From: Phytophthora colocasiae
Taxonomy: Eukaryota > Oomycota > Peronosporomycetes > Peronosporales > Peronosporaceae
Assembly (NCBI GenBank): GCA_018806915.1
Contig: JAGKQI010000091.1
Coordinates: forward strand, 1,984,001-2,048,000
Reading direction: 5' to 3'
Length of the DNA stretch: 64,000 nucleotides
A program made the translations under genes and the position numbers. Every line of letters begins with the position of its first letter. The stretch's first letter is position 1. The notes under the pieces are model-generated. The model was not told the origin of the DNA and did no database searches. It saw nothing but the letters and a program-made list of their open reading frames with translations. Shown piece by piece: positions 22,001-33,938 of this stretch.

Positions 22001-25000
22001 GTCTCGCGCTGGTTTCGCAGCTCCTGTAGCTCACTCTCCAACGACTGAATGCGCTCCTGCAGACCCGCAGCCTCCGTGCTTTGGGCGTCGCGGTGCGACT
22101 CCATCTCGCTCAGGGCCTTGCTCGCAGCCTCACGCTCCTCGTCGGCAGACACCACTCGCGCCTCCGTCTCCGACAACTTCAGACGAATCGCTTCCAGTGT
22201 CTCCACCGTCTGCGCCTCCGACTCCTTCAGACTACGGATCGTCTCCTCTGCTGTTTGAGCCTCGGTCTCGCGCTGGTTTTGCAGCTCCTGTAGCTCACTC
22301 TCCAACGACTGAATGCGCTCCTGCAGACCCGCAGCCTCCGTGCTTTGGGCGTCGCGGTGCGACTCCATCTCGCTCAGGGCCTTGCTCGCAGCCTCACGCT
22401 CCTCGTCGGCAGACACCACTCGCGCCTCCGTCTCCGACAACTTCAGACGAATCGCTTCCAGTGTCTCCACCGTCTGCGCCTCCGTCTCCTCCCGACTACG
22501 GATCGTCTCCTCTGCTGTTTGAGCCTCGGTCTCGCGCTGGTTTCGCAGCTCCTGTAGCTCACTCTCCAACGACTGAATGCGCTCCTGCAGACTCGCAGCC
22601 TCCGTGCTTTGGGCGTCGCGGTGCGACTCCATCTCGCTCAGGGCCTTGCTCGCAGCCTCACGCTCCTCGTCGGCAGACACCACTCGCGCCTCCGTCTCCG
22701 ACAACTTCAGACGAATCGCTTCCAGTGTCTCCACCGTCTGCGCCTCCGACTCCTTCAGACTACGGATCGTCTCCTCTGCTGTTTGAGCCTCGGTCTCGCG
22801 CTGGTTTCGCAGCTCCTGTAGCTCACTCTCCAACGACTGAATGCGCTCCTGCAGACCCGCAGCCTCCGTGCTTTGGGCGTCGCGGTGCGACTCCATCTCG
22901 CTCAGGGCCTTGCTCGCAGCCTCACGCTCCTCGTCGGCAGACACCACTCGCGCCTCCGTCTCCGACAACTTCAGACGAATCGCTTCCAGTGTCTCCACCG
23001 TCTGCGCCTCCGACTCCTTCAGACTACGGATCGTCTCCTCTGCTGTTTGAGCCTCGGTCTCGCGCTGGTTTCGCAGCTCCTGTAGCTCACTCTCCAACGA
23101 CTGAATGCGCTCCTGCAGACCCGCAGCCTCCGTGCTTTGGGCGTCGCGGTGCGACTCCATCTCGCTCAGGGCCTTGCTCGCAGCCTCACGCTCCTCGTCG
23201 GCAGACACCACTCGCGCCTCCGTCTCCGACAACTTCAGACGAATCGCTTCCAGTGTCTCCACCGTCTGCGCCTCCGACTCCTTCAGACTACGGATCGTCT
23301 CCTCTGCTGTTTGAGCCTCGGTCTCGCGCTGGTTTCGCAGCTCCTGTAGCTCACTCTCCAACGACTGAATGCGCTCCTGCAGACCCGCAGCCTCCGTGCT
23401 TTGGGCGTCGCGGTGCGACTCCATCTCGCTCAGGGCCTTGCTCGCAGCCTCACGCTCCTCGTCGGCAGACACCACTCGCGCCTCCGTCTCCGACAACTTC
23501 AGACGAATCGCTTCCAGTGTCTCCACCGTCTGCGCCTCCGACTCCTTCAGACTACGGATCGTCTCCTCTGCTGTTTGAGCCTCGGTCTCGCGCTGGTTTT
23601 GCAGCTCCTGTAGCTCACTCTCCAACGACTGAATGCGCTCCTGCAGACCCGCAGCCTCCGTGCTTTGTGCGTCGCGGTGCGACTCCATCTCGCTCAGGGC
23701 CTTGCTCGCAGCCTCACGCTCCTCGTCGGCAGACACCACTCGCGCCTCCGTCTCCGACAACTTCAGACGAATCGCTTCCAGTGTCTCCACCGTCTGCGCC
23801 TCCGACTCCTTCAGACTACGGATCGTCTCCTCTGCTGTTTGAGCCTCGGTCTCGCGCTGGTTTCGCAGCTCCTGTAGCTCACTCTCCAACGACTGAATGC
23901 GCTCCTGCAGACCCGCAGCCTCCGTGCTTTGGGCGTCGCGGTGCGACTCCATCTCGCTCAGGGCCTTGCTCGCAGCCTCACGCTCCTCGTCGGCAGACAC
24001 CACTCGCGCCTCCGTCTCCGACAACTTCAGACGAATCGCTTCCAGTGTCTCCACCGTCTGCGCCTCCGACTCCTTCAGACTACGGATCGTCTCCTCTGCT
24101 GTTTGAGCCTCGGTCTCGCGCTGGTTTCGCAGCTCCTGTAGCTCACTCTCCAACGACTGAATGCGCTCCTGCAGACCCGCAGCCTCCGTGCTTTGGGCGT
24201 CGCGGTGCGACTCCATCTCGCTCAGGGCCTTGCTCGCAGCCTCACGCTCCTCGTCGGCAGACACCACTCGCGCCTCCGTCTCCGACAACTTCAGACGAAT
24301 CGCTTCCAGTGTCTCCACCGTCTGCGCCTCCGACTCCTTCAGACTACGGATCGTCTCCTCTGCTGTTTGAGCCTCGGTCTCGCGCTGGTTTCGCAGCTCC
24401 TGTAGCTCACTCTCCAACGACTGAATGCGCTCCTGCAGACTCGCAGCCTCCGTGCTTTGGGCGTCGCGGTGCGACTCCATCTCGCTCAGGGCCTTGCTCG
24501 CAGCCTCACGCTCCTCGTCGGCAGACACCACTCGCGCCTCCGTCTCCGACAACTTCAGACGAATCGCTTCCAGTGTCTCCACCGTCTGCGCCTCCGACTC
24601 CTTCAGACTACGGATCGTCTCCTCTGCTGTTTGAGCCTCGGTCTCGCGCTGGTTTCGCAGCTCCTGTAGCTCACTCTCCAACGACTGAATGCGCTCCTGC
24701 AGACTCGCAGCCTCCGTGCTTTGGGCGTCGCGGTGCGACTCCATCTCGCTCAGGGCCTTGCTCGCAGCCTCACGCTCCTCGTCGGCAGACACCACTCGCG
24801 CCTCCGTCTCCGACAACTTCAGACGAATCGCTTCCAGTGTCTCCACCGTCTGCGCCTCCGACTCCTTCAGACTACGGATCGTCTCCTCTGCTGTTTGAGC
24901 CTCGGTCTCGCGCTGGTTTCGCAGCTCCTGTAGCTCACTCTCCAACGACTGAATGCGCTCCTGCAGACCCGCAGCCTCCGTGCTTTGGGCGTCGCGGTGC

Positions 25001-28000
25001 GACTCCATCTCGCTCAGGGCCTTGCTCGCAGCCTCACGCTCCTCGTCGGCAGACACCACTCGCGCCTCCGTCTCCGACAACTTCAGACGAATCGCTTCCA
25101 GTGTCTCCACCGTCTGCGCCTCCGACTCCTTCAGACTACGGATCGTCTCCTCTGCTGTTTGAGCCTCGGTCTCGCGCTGGTTTCGCAGCTCCTGTAGCTC
25201 ACTCTCCAACGACTGAATGCGCTCCTGCAGACTCGCAGCCTCCGTGCTTTGGGCGTCGCGGTGCGACTCCATCTCGCTCAGGGCCTTGCTCGCAGCCTCA
25301 CGCTCCTCGTCGGCAGACACCACTCGCGCCTCCGTCTCCGACAACTTCAGACGAATCGCTTCCAGTGTCTCCACCGTCTGCGCCTCCGACTCCTTCAGAC
25401 TACGGATCGTCTCCTCTGCTGTTTGAGCCTCGGTCTCGCGCTGGTTTCGCAGCTCCTGTAGCTCACTCCCCAACGACAGCATATGCTGTTGTCGGTTATC
25501 AACTTGAGACGTGAGTGTGGTGATTTCGGCATCCTTGTTCTTTAGTGTTTCTACTAAAGTGTTGTACTCTGTAGTCAAAGTGGCTGAGCTGGATTCGGCC
25601 TCGCATAGCTCTTTCCGAACCGAATGGAGAGTTGCTGTCATCTCGGCTTCTGATGATTTCAGCACTCGAATTGCCTCCTCAGCAGACTCCAACTCTGCTA
25701 TATACTGCTCTTGGCGGCTCTCCATTTCGTTCTTCGAGTGTTCAATGCTTGCCTTCAGCTCTTTGTTTTGACCGCTTAACGACTCGAGTTCGCTCTGTAC
25801 ATCACCTAGCGTCTTGGTAACCATGTCGTATTCAGCAGTTAATGCAGCCACACGCGACTCGGACTCCGCCAACTCTTTCTGTGTTGACTCTAATGACTCC
25901 GTAGCACACTTTAGGTCCTCCCTCAATCCCTGCAAAGCCTCCTCTGCGGCTTGAGCATCAGCAGTGCTTTTGCTGCGTAGATTCTCCAGTTCCGTGGTCG
26001 TTGATTGACTCTTCAGTTGCAGCTCGCCATGTTCAGAGCTAAGGACCTCCAGGGTCAGATCTCTCTTGCTTAGTGTCTTCTTTGTCGCATCACGCTCTTC
26101 GACGAGAACCATCACACATCCTTCCGCCTCTGCGAGCTCTTGGCGGAGAGCTGCCAATGTTTCTGCTTCTTCAGCTTCGGCACTCTTCAAACTTTCGATT
26201 GTCTCGTTCGCAGCTGTTAGCTCGGCTGAACTCGTTTCACGAAGTTCCTTCAACTCAGCCTCTAAGGCATCCACCTTCTTCTGCAGACCCTCCTGAAGTG
26301 CACTGAGTGTTTCTTGCGTCGACATATTTTCATTCAAAGAAGTTCGCGTGGCATCGCGCTCCTTCTCCAGCGCTGCAACACGCAGCTCTGATTCTGTAAG
26401 TTGCTCCTGAATAGACTGAAGCGATTCCTCAGCTTGAATCGATGAGTCCTGCAGACTACGAACCGTTTCCTTTGCCTGAGCATTTGACTCCTCGAGGTCA
26501 CGAAGCATCTCTTTCGTTGCTTCAGAATCAGCCGACGTTTTGCTTCGCAACGTAGTAAGTTCGTTCTCCAACTTCTGTGCTGCTAAGTCGAGCTCTCCTT
26601 GCTGGGAGATCATCATTTCAATCTTCAGATCTCTCGCGGTTATTTCCTTTCGTGCCGCATCTCGTTCTTCCACCAACACCATGACAGCAGATTCAGCTTC
26701 AGCGAGGTCGCGTTTGACCGAGTCCAGCGACTCGGTTAACTTCACCTCTGTTTGCTTCAGAGCTTGAATTGTCTCTTCAGCACCATCAGCTTCTTCGGTA
26801 TGCTTCTTCTGCAAGTTCTCGAGTTCGCTGCTCAGCCGCTCGACCTGCAGTTGCAATTCTTCACGCTGGGTAGTCAACTGCTCATACGCTACTTGCTTCT
26901 CTTTCAGTAACACCTTCACTGCATCACGCTCCTCCACCAAAACAGCAGCACGTGATTCAGCTTCAGACAGCTCGTCGCGGTTGCTTTGCAATGACTGCAA
27001 TGCCTTCTCCACCATCTGTTTTAAGACAAAGATCTTGTTCTCCAGCGTTTTATTCTCTGTCTCCAGTTTCGCTGCCACTTCTCCACTAGCGAGTTTGTCA
27101 GCTTCAGAACGTTCGTGGAGTTCAGCGAGTGCTATCGTAACTTCATCTTTCTCTGCAGTGCTTTGTACCAGTTGAGTCTGGAAAGATTCCATTTGCTCCG
27201 TAACTTGCTCCAGTTCGTCACGTAACTTCGACGAAGTCTCATCTAAAGTTTGTTCAAGCTTGACCTTATCTTCCTGGAGAGCAGACACATTATCTTCAAG
27301 GGACTGCTGCAACTCCGTCAGACTGTTCTTTTCTGCCGACAGGGTAGCAACTTCACTTGTTGCTTTTTCAACTCTCTCCTCCAAAAGGCTCAATTGCTGA
27401 GAGCTCGCCTCATTTGCTGCTTCAAGCTCTGCTTTTTGCCCTTCAAGCGAACTGAGCTTAGATTCCAGGTGCTCGATGGTCCTTTCGAGCTTGAAATTCT
27501 CGTCATCCAACCCCGACTTTTCTTCTTCGAGCATGTACAGACGTTCTCTCAACTGATGGATATCCTCTTCAGATCTATAGACGGTCTCGTCCAGTCTTGC
27601 AAGGATATCCTGCTTCTCTGCTTCAATTTCAGCGATTCTGTCGGCGAGCTCGTTCAATTGCTCCTCAAGCTCTTCGTTAGCGAGCTCCTGAGAGTCAGCC
27701 ATCGCAGCCTTCTGCATTTCGGACTTAGCGATTTTGTCCTTCAGCAACCCAATTTCATTGAACAACCGGCTGCGCTCATCCTTGAGCATGTTTGTCGTCG
27801 TCTTGAAAGCTTCAAACTCGATCGCCTTCTCTTCGAGCTTGCCTCGGCTGCGCTCAAGCTTCGATTTCGTTTTGGCAAATTCATCTGCCAGCTTTTCTCG
27901 CTCTTCCTCGACCGACCGGAGCTGCTCTTCAATCGTGGCAATCAGAGCAACCTTCTGCTCAAGTTGTTGCTCCAATTCGGTAATCTTGTCTTCTGCAACA

Positions 28001-30411
28001 GATAGCCGTGTCTCAAGGTCTGTCTTTGCTTCCATCCGCTCTTGCAGCGTGGACTCCAGACCTTGCTTTGCTTCGTAAGCAACTTGAAGCTTCTTTTCCA
28101 TCTCAATCATCTCGATCAAGGCCGCCTCAAATTCCCGTCGCTCTGCGTCCAAAGAGGCGCTGTTCACAGTACAAGTTGGGCCACTTGATTTCGACACCGC
28201 CACCAGTTTCTTTTCGAGGGCTGTAAGCTGCTGTTTCTGCTCCAAAAAATCAACCTTGGCCTGGACTAATGAGGAGCGCAGCTCTTCAACTTCTCGATCC
28301 TTTTCTTGCGACTCGTCAGGTTCGGTTTTAGTGTCGGCTACGGCATGCAGTTCACTAATCCGCTCCTCTAAAACGTCATTTTCGGTCTTGATATCTTCTA
28401 AGTCACGCTTAATCTTGCTGTTTTCTTTTTCAGCCTTGACCACCGCGTTATTCAAGTTGGCGACGACGGACTCAAAATCTTCCTTCTGCATGCTACAAGT
28501 CTCGAGATGGTTGTGGAGCTCTTCGGATTTCGTCTTGAGGTCGGATTCAAGCGTCTGGTTAGCAGCTTCCAGGGATGCAAGCTGCGCTAGAACCGTATCC
28601 ACCTCTGTCGATTTCTTTCGGTGCGCCTCCAGCAGTTCTTCGTGATCCAGCTTTAACTTCGAGACGCTGTCAGCAGTTTTTGCCACCTCGAAGATCATCC
28701 GTAAGTTTTCAGCTTTGCAGGCTGCCATTTCTGCCTCAACAGCGTGCAATTCAGCCCTCGTTGTTTCCAACTCGCACTCAAGCTCTGGTGATGATGATCC
28801 ATTACTCTCCGCATTCTCACCATTACATACAGCACGTTCGCCGGAGGATCCAGACTTGTCAGTGTCAGAGCTTGCAGTTCGTGCCCTGGCTACAAGTTTC
28901 TCGATTTCACTAGCACGAGCCTTCAGCGCAGTCTCACACTCTTCGAGTCTTTCTACCAGCAGGCGGTTTTCTTCCTCATACTTGTGTATCCTTTCCTGGA
29001 GCATTTCTGTCTCATTCTGAAGATGCTCCACATCCGGTTTCGCTGTGGCATCCAGGTGAGATTGAATTTGTTTCAAGTATAGCTCCAGCTCCACTAATCG
29101 AGAGCTCTGGTCGGTTTTAGCTTCAAATTCTGTTAATCCAATCTGTAACGCAGCAGCCACCTCCAAAATCTTCGATTTTATCTCAGAAAAATCGTCATTT
29201 AGCTGTTGGTTTTGTTTCTGCGCAACGTCAAGCTGACCTGTCAACTTGTCTGTTTCCGCCTTTAGCTCTTCACAAGCTCGTCGGTGTTCGTTTTCCATCG
29301 TGACAAGCGACGTGGAGTGCTCTTCAGCCACACGTTCAAGTTCTGCGCGAAGTTCGTCCACTGTCTTATCCTGTTCAGTGCTGTTAGTGGTCAACAAATC
29401 ATACTTTGTCTGGAGCCCTTCCAACTTCGATTGTAAGCTTCCTGCTTCAGCAACAGCAGTGCTGACAGCTTCACGAATAGCCTGTTCTTGAGGAGCCTCA
29501 GCAGCTGCAAGTTGTTCCGTAAGCATCTGAATCTCATTATTCTTCGTATCAAGAAGCGACTCGATACTCGCGTATGTTAGGTCGATGCCAACGTGCACAA
29601 GCAGCTTTTCCCGGATTTCAGCGACGTCAGCGAGCTCTGCAGTATTCTTATCGTTGACTGCATTAAGCGTCTCGATCTGTTGCTCCAGCTGCAACTGCTC
29701 CTGTCTCCATTTATCCGCGCTAGATGCGAGTTCTGCCTCTACAGCTTTAAGCTGCGCCTCCAGCTCTGCTGAAGTATCCGTGCGCAGCTTATTCTTGAGC
29801 TTGTCATTCTCTCGCAATACCTGGTTCAATTTTGACGCCACTTCCAGGTAATTCTGCTCTGTGTCCTCCTGCAGCTGTCTAGCTCCTGCAACCTGTTGCA
29901 TCAAGTCGTCCACTTTATTATGCAACGACTGATTTTCCTGCATCAGCGTCTGTGTCTCCTTCTCCTGCTGCTGTTTATCCTCCAACATGGCAGCCACTTG
30001 ACTCGTCAGTCGGTTATTTTCCTCCTGAAAGACCATCACTCTGGCTTCTTTCTGCGAGAACTTGGTGGTAAGTTCTTTAATCGCTTTCGCATCTTTCTCC
30101 TGTTGAGCCTGTAGCTCCACCTGAAATGCTTCCACCTTGGATTGAGCCAGCATCAGCTCTCCCTCTTTACTCTCTAACTCCTGTTGTATAGCTTGATAAC
30201 GACTCACAACTTCTTGGAGTTTTACCACAATGTCCTGCTTTTCTTCATCTTTCAGTACATTTTCAGCGCGTGTGTCCTCCAGCTGCTTCTTCATGGCTTT
30301 ACCGGCTACTACAGCCTTCTTGAGCTTGTCAATGAGCTCTCGCTTCTCCGTCTCGAGGCGCTGCAGCTGTCCGTCGTCGTCTATAGCAGAGTTATCACAA
30401 GTACGCAACAT
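19100..30411 (-). CDS. Giant GRIP-domain golgin, long coiled coil, with one frameshifting base
   Basis: Exons 30411-19707, 19637-19551 and 19477-19100 join in phase 0 with introns of 69 and 73 nt. The product would be about 3,722 aa once one extra base near 21963 is discounted. Almost the whole chain is charged coiled coil. The GRIP domain spans exon 2 to exon 3 (from about residue 3595): YLKNVIMKYI, EKEQLVPVISTLLSFTPEE, then a Gly/Pro-rich tail. GRIP golgins tether vesicles at the trans-Golgi by binding ARL1-type GTPases; this role is family knowledge. Residues of about 1645-2998 consist of about 15 copies of an 88-aa unit. The ATG at 30409-30411 is preferred because the coiled coil starts right after it; an ATG at 30564 is in frame but adds a Pro/Ala-rich stretch. 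The extra C breaks the frame in one repeat, so either an assembly error or a real truncation exists. Confidence 0.82.
21415..25475 (-). repeat. About 15 tandem 264-bp coding repeats (88 aa each)
   Basis: The period is 264 bp throughout, with one 265-bp unit (between copies starting near 21784 and 22049). A fixed landmark in each unit recurs at 21520, 21784, 22049, 22313 and so on to 25217, giving 15 copies. Units differ at only a few positions: CCCGCAG or CTCGCAG (Gly or Ser in the encoded unit), Arg or Gln in ELQELRNQ, one unit with SREETEAQ near 22490, and one GGG to TGT-type change near 23667. The near identity implies recent expansion or ongoing homogenisation. Each unit encodes Glu/Ala/Arg-rich coiled coil. 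Confidence 0.95.
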
Positions 30412-30463
30412 GTTGACAGGCTGATGTGAGCTAAATGGAGGAAATAAAGGCGGAGGTTTCCGC

Positions 30464-30672
30464 ATGAGCAGGAAAAGCAAGGACCGCGCAGCCCAACGAG
30501 ATGGAAGAGGACACGCACCGGACAGCGCAGCGGCGGCAGCAGCCTCGGGCTCCTCCGACATCATCTTGCACACTGTGCCGCGCCGCGTGGACGGGATGGA
30601 AGTGAGGATTTTCTACCAATCCTTGGACGACGAGCGAAGAAAGGGCGGAATCAGTGGCGACAGGTGTAAAAA
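30464..30672 (+). CDS. Possible first exon of a truncated gene next to the golgin start
   Basis: The ORF starts MSRKSKDRAAQRDGRGH, then an alanine run, SSDIILHTVPRRVDGMEVRIFYQ and SLDDERRKGGISGDR, and meets a good donor-like GTGTAA after 30671. Composition (basic head, ordered later part) looks like a real N-terminus, with the ATG 52 bp from the golgin ATG in divergent orientation. No second exon is found: the next 350 bp are AT-rich noncoding DNA and then decayed Crinkler-like sequence. It may be a gene cut by a rearrangement at the edge of the repeat-rich region, or the antisense of the golgin 5' region. Family unknown. Confidence 0.35.
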
Positions 30673-31049
30673 AACGGGTCTAGAATATGGGTATTAATAA
30701 AAAGAGTGCTACCCATTTTACATTACTACTGTAGTATTTAAATGGGACCTTTGAATGTGGTTATCACTCGTGTAGTTACTTGTGGTGTAACTACTTACGC
30801 ATTAGATATACATGTATTTCGCGCGTTGGGTCTTTAAACGGTACCTTTAGTTGGTCCGACATCAGGCGAAAAAGAACCCTTCCATTTACTACAGCAACGC
30901 TACAACACTACATTTGAAGAATGTATGCTGCGATCTTTCCCGTGTCGTTTCGGAGATGTAGCCATTTCACCGCAAACGCCGGACCGAATACCAGAGCTGA
31001 ACTCTTGAAGTTTTACGCTCTTCCTACAGCAATCGACTCGGTTTCATCC
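30673..31049. other. AT-rich intergenic DNA, no gene
   Basis: About 380 bp separating the golgin-side gene island from the first Crinkler-like remnant. No ORF of note, no clear repeat. It marks the change from dense, conserved genes to repeat-rich sequence. Confidence 0.5.
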
Positions 31050-31693
31050 TAGTGGTTCGTACACTCTAGTCTCGTAAGATCTATCCAGCTCTGCTTCTTC
31101 CAGCATTCGTTCTCCAAATTCTTGAGCTACAAACCGAGACGCGAGTTGAGTTGTGGCTAACACACCACCCTTCTCTATTACGAAATGGAAAACACGATGG
31201 CAAGTAGTGCTATTGTACGGTTGTGTTGTTCATTGACAAGCGACCTCCGCTATCGCATCCTGTTACACTACCTTGACTTAGTCTTCAATGAGTGAAAAAC
31301 ACTCGTACCCAACGCTTTTGGATTCGTGAAAACCGCCATTGTCATCCAACGAAAACAGAGCCACATGAGTTTTTTCGCTATCAGCTTCTTTTACAAAATC
31401 GTCGATTGCTCCTTCATTACGCAGTTTAATACCAACGTCGACAAGTTTTTTAATGGCACCTTTCAACTTGCCTCCGCCGCAATGATCCACGTGTCATTTC
31501 ACTTGCCGATGTCTTTAGGAAATACTACGTAGTAGGAGACCCCGATACTTACAATTAATACCACCTTAAAGCAAACTATTACCAACCTGGTAGTCACACA
31601 TTCCTTCCTGTCTAGCATGCTCATCACGAACTTGTCGTATTCGTTGTAGAACTTCCGCTTGCAATAGTCCTTGCTCGGGTCGAAGGCATCCAC
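31050..31693 (-). pseudogene. Crinkler-like NTPase remnant with internal deletions
   Basis: Three blocks in order on the minus strand match parts of the intact copies in this window. 31693-31600 (CKRKFYNEYDKFVMSML) corresponds to the YYVRKCYDEYYTLVKNML region before the P-loop. 31490-31330 (AIDDFVKEADSEKTHVALF) corresponds to the IDDFMEEADQEKKKVLVL block before the Walker-B-like segment. 31195-31075 (ASRFVAQEFGERM) corresponds to ASPFVAQELERRM. The P-loop itself, the DGPP motif and everything between are lost or scrambled. This is a decayed relative, not a functional gene. Confidence 0.65.
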
Positions 31694-31977
31694 GATCGAT
31701 CACTGATGATTCATCAGAGACATTTTCGTGCAAACAGAACGCTGTCAGAAGCACCGTTGTGAGTATGTGTTCAATAACAGTTATTGGCAATTTAAGAACT
31801 CCTAAAGGCAGTGAGTTAAGCATCATACAAAGTGTCCACGATTGAATATTAGTGAGGGAAACGGGATATTCATTAGAATGTTTCACCTACAATATGCATA
31901 TGGAATGGGGCGCCATTATGCTAGCTCAACCCAGATTCAGTTGCTGAAATCTCTTAGCATCGCCACCCGAACCTCAA

Positions 31978-33049
31978 TCATAGCAGAGGTACACCCTCCT
32001 TGAAGATACACGCAGCCAGTGCCTCACCTCCCGGGGCATCTTTAACAGACTTCCATAAAGGCTCTTTGCCCATTTTTTTCGTTTCCATCAGATTCTTCCC
32101 AAGATTCTGCACAACAAACGGAGACGCGAGTTCCGTTGTGGTCGACATCCCATCTTTCGCTGGTACGAAATGGAAAATATGGTAAAAACCATCGCGGGTC
32201 CACCCCTGTCTGGCAAGCCTCTTAAATTCTTCAGGAGTCGAAACTTGAGCAATCTCAGTCAGCAAGTCTTGTTTCTTCATCTTGACGAGTTCTTCCGTAG
32301 GCAAAAGGCACTCACGAGCCACACCACCGAAAATTCTAAACCTCTCCTCGATAGTCTCGGTAGGAGTCTTATCATATTCATCTGGCAAATCAAGAACGAG
32401 GTAATCTGCGGCCTCTTCGAGTTCTTCCCGAGTCCAGAGCGGCATCCAGAGGGTACAGTTATCGTTTCTCACCACTCTCATCCATTCTTTGTATGGCCGA
32501 GTAAAGACCACCGTTTGAATCCAACCACGAATCCTCTTGGGAGGCCCATCGCACAACAAAACCACCTTTTTCCCCAATCCGAGAGCTCCTGCTATGAAAT
32601 CGTCGATGCCCTCTTCATCGATATGCCGTACACCAATGTCGTCGTCGTCTTCAAACGCAATAGCATTTACCAATTCGTCTCTGATGTAGGCCGCCGCAAC
32701 GACACACGTATTTTTCCCTTGCATCTCTTTGCGAAAGCGCTTGAAGAAATAAGCGTAAAAGATGGACTTGCCGACACCTAAAAGCAAAGATACAACGCAC
32801 TCAAGTAAGCACAAACCAAAAACCTGCTAACGTTAGCTACTTCAGCGGAGATACCTAACCTGGCGTTCCCGTCACAGTCACACACCGCTCTTGGTTGTTC
32901 AACATATCAATCACTAATTTGTAGTATTCTACGTAGCAGGTGCGCGTATAGTAATACTCGCCAAGTCTGTACTTGTCTACAAACGGCAGGACGGGCAACT
33001 CCATACATTCCCCTTCCCGAAATGTTTCTTTCGGTTCTTCCGCAGCCAT
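31978..33049 (-). CDS. Crinkler/RHS-type P-loop NTPase, short form without nuclease domain
   Basis: Exons 33049-32860 and 32777-31978 join to an open 329-aa frame; the intron is 82 nt (GTTAGG...TTTTAG, phase 1). The P-loop GTPGVGKS (about residues 61-68) is interrupted by the intron at the second glycine. VVLLCDGPPKR follows as a Walker-B-like strand, then WMPLW and FGGVARECLL, conserved with the longer copies. Compared with the copy at 46161 it lacks the whole C-terminal half, including the proposed nuclease region, and ends soon after ELASPFVVQNL. It also lacks the lysine-rich head PSKKQRTPK. No signal peptide and no LFLAK-type Crinkler head is visible. It is more diverged in sequence than the other copies but has an unbroken frame, so it may be functional on its own (inference). 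Confidence 0.7.
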
Positions 33050-33137
33050 TTGTATTTTTTTCTGTTTCTGTTGTGCTTGGTTTTATTTTGCGCGTATGAG
33101 CTGCCACAAAAGCTCTACTGTTTGATGGAAATGGACA

Positions 33138-33471
33138 CTAAGTCATGAGTAAAGAGCAGCCACCGAGCGACTAACGAGAAAAGTGCTCTATGAACGCTGA
33201 AGAAGTGGATCGATTGAAAGTGCTGCCATCCATACCGTTCGCGAACGACTACGATCTTGGCGAGTACTACTACGTGCGGAAATGCTACGATGAGTACTAC
33301 ACACTGGTGAAGAACATGTTGGACGACAAGGAAAGGTTTATAACCGTGACGGGGACACCAGGTGGGTCATCTGCACGCTTCTTATATTGAGATCGACTAC
33401 GGCTCGTAGTTGGTCTTTCTTTCCGGTTGTTCTCACTTAGCTGTGTTGTGTTCTCCTATATAGGCATCGGA
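33138..33471 (+). pseudogene. Crinkler-like 5' fragment, broken just after the P-loop glycine
   Basis: The head resembles the start of the other copies (ATG AGT at 33145, then a quick stop), so the true N-terminus is lost. From 33190 the frame reads DRLKVLPSIPFANDYDLG...GTPG to 33361, then a 102-nt intron (33362-33463) with the same borders as the other copies. Only seven or eight bases of the second exon (GCATCGG) follow before the sequence changes abruptly at 33471 into a different segment. It is a junction fragment. Confidence 0.75.
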
Positions 33472-33516
33472 GTGCAGGAAGTACGTGACTTTCTTCAAAT
33501 TGTTTGAAAAAAAAAA

Positions 33517-33557
33517 TAATACTTCACTAGAGGTAACTTACCTCTAGTGAAGTATTA
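33517..33557. repeat. Perfect 20-bp palindrome with a 1-nt centre
   Basis: Arm 33517-33536 (TAATACTTCACTAGAGGTAA) and its exact complement 33538-33557 are separated by one C. The left arm and the 30 bp before it are the reverse complement of the sequence found downstream of the intact genes at about 48171-48215 and 51905-51950. It therefore marks the place where an inverted copy of the downstream flank was joined to the broken 5' fragment. Confidence 0.85.
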
Positions 33558-33938
33558 TACTGGGAATACCCGAAGAATGAGGGGGGTCCCAGCCTCACGG
33601 GATTAATTCGACGGTACTGCGTAACGTGACCGTAACCTCGGGCAACATTCGGGCAACATCAGTATTGCAGCTCACTGTGGATTGAGCTGCATCAGAGGAA
33701 ATTGAAGTTGATTAACTGGTTTTGAGCTGCATCAGAGTGTTGCAAGTGAAGAAGTGTACAAGCAGGAGTTGGTCTTATTAGTGCTACCGGTATACTTAAA
33801 AGTCATAACTAAATTACTCAAATTGTCATCTGCCTCTTCGAAACATAGCTCTCGATAACACACCGACCGATCAATAGTGAACCATAGAAGAAAAACATGC
33901 TTCCAGACTAAAAAAACAATTCTCCCAGTGAACGACAT

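Noticed and set aside
21415..25475. Regular repeat spacing that could look like a CRISPR array
   Set aside because: The whole 264-bp unit is repeated without variable spacers, and it is coding sequence in a eukaryotic gene.
21816..25514. A 1,232-codon + strand ORF, very Pro/Ser-rich and repeated
   Set aside because: It is the antisense of the golgin repeats; because one 264-bp unit is open in that frame, all copies are. The coiled-coil strand has introns, a GRIP domain and normal composition.
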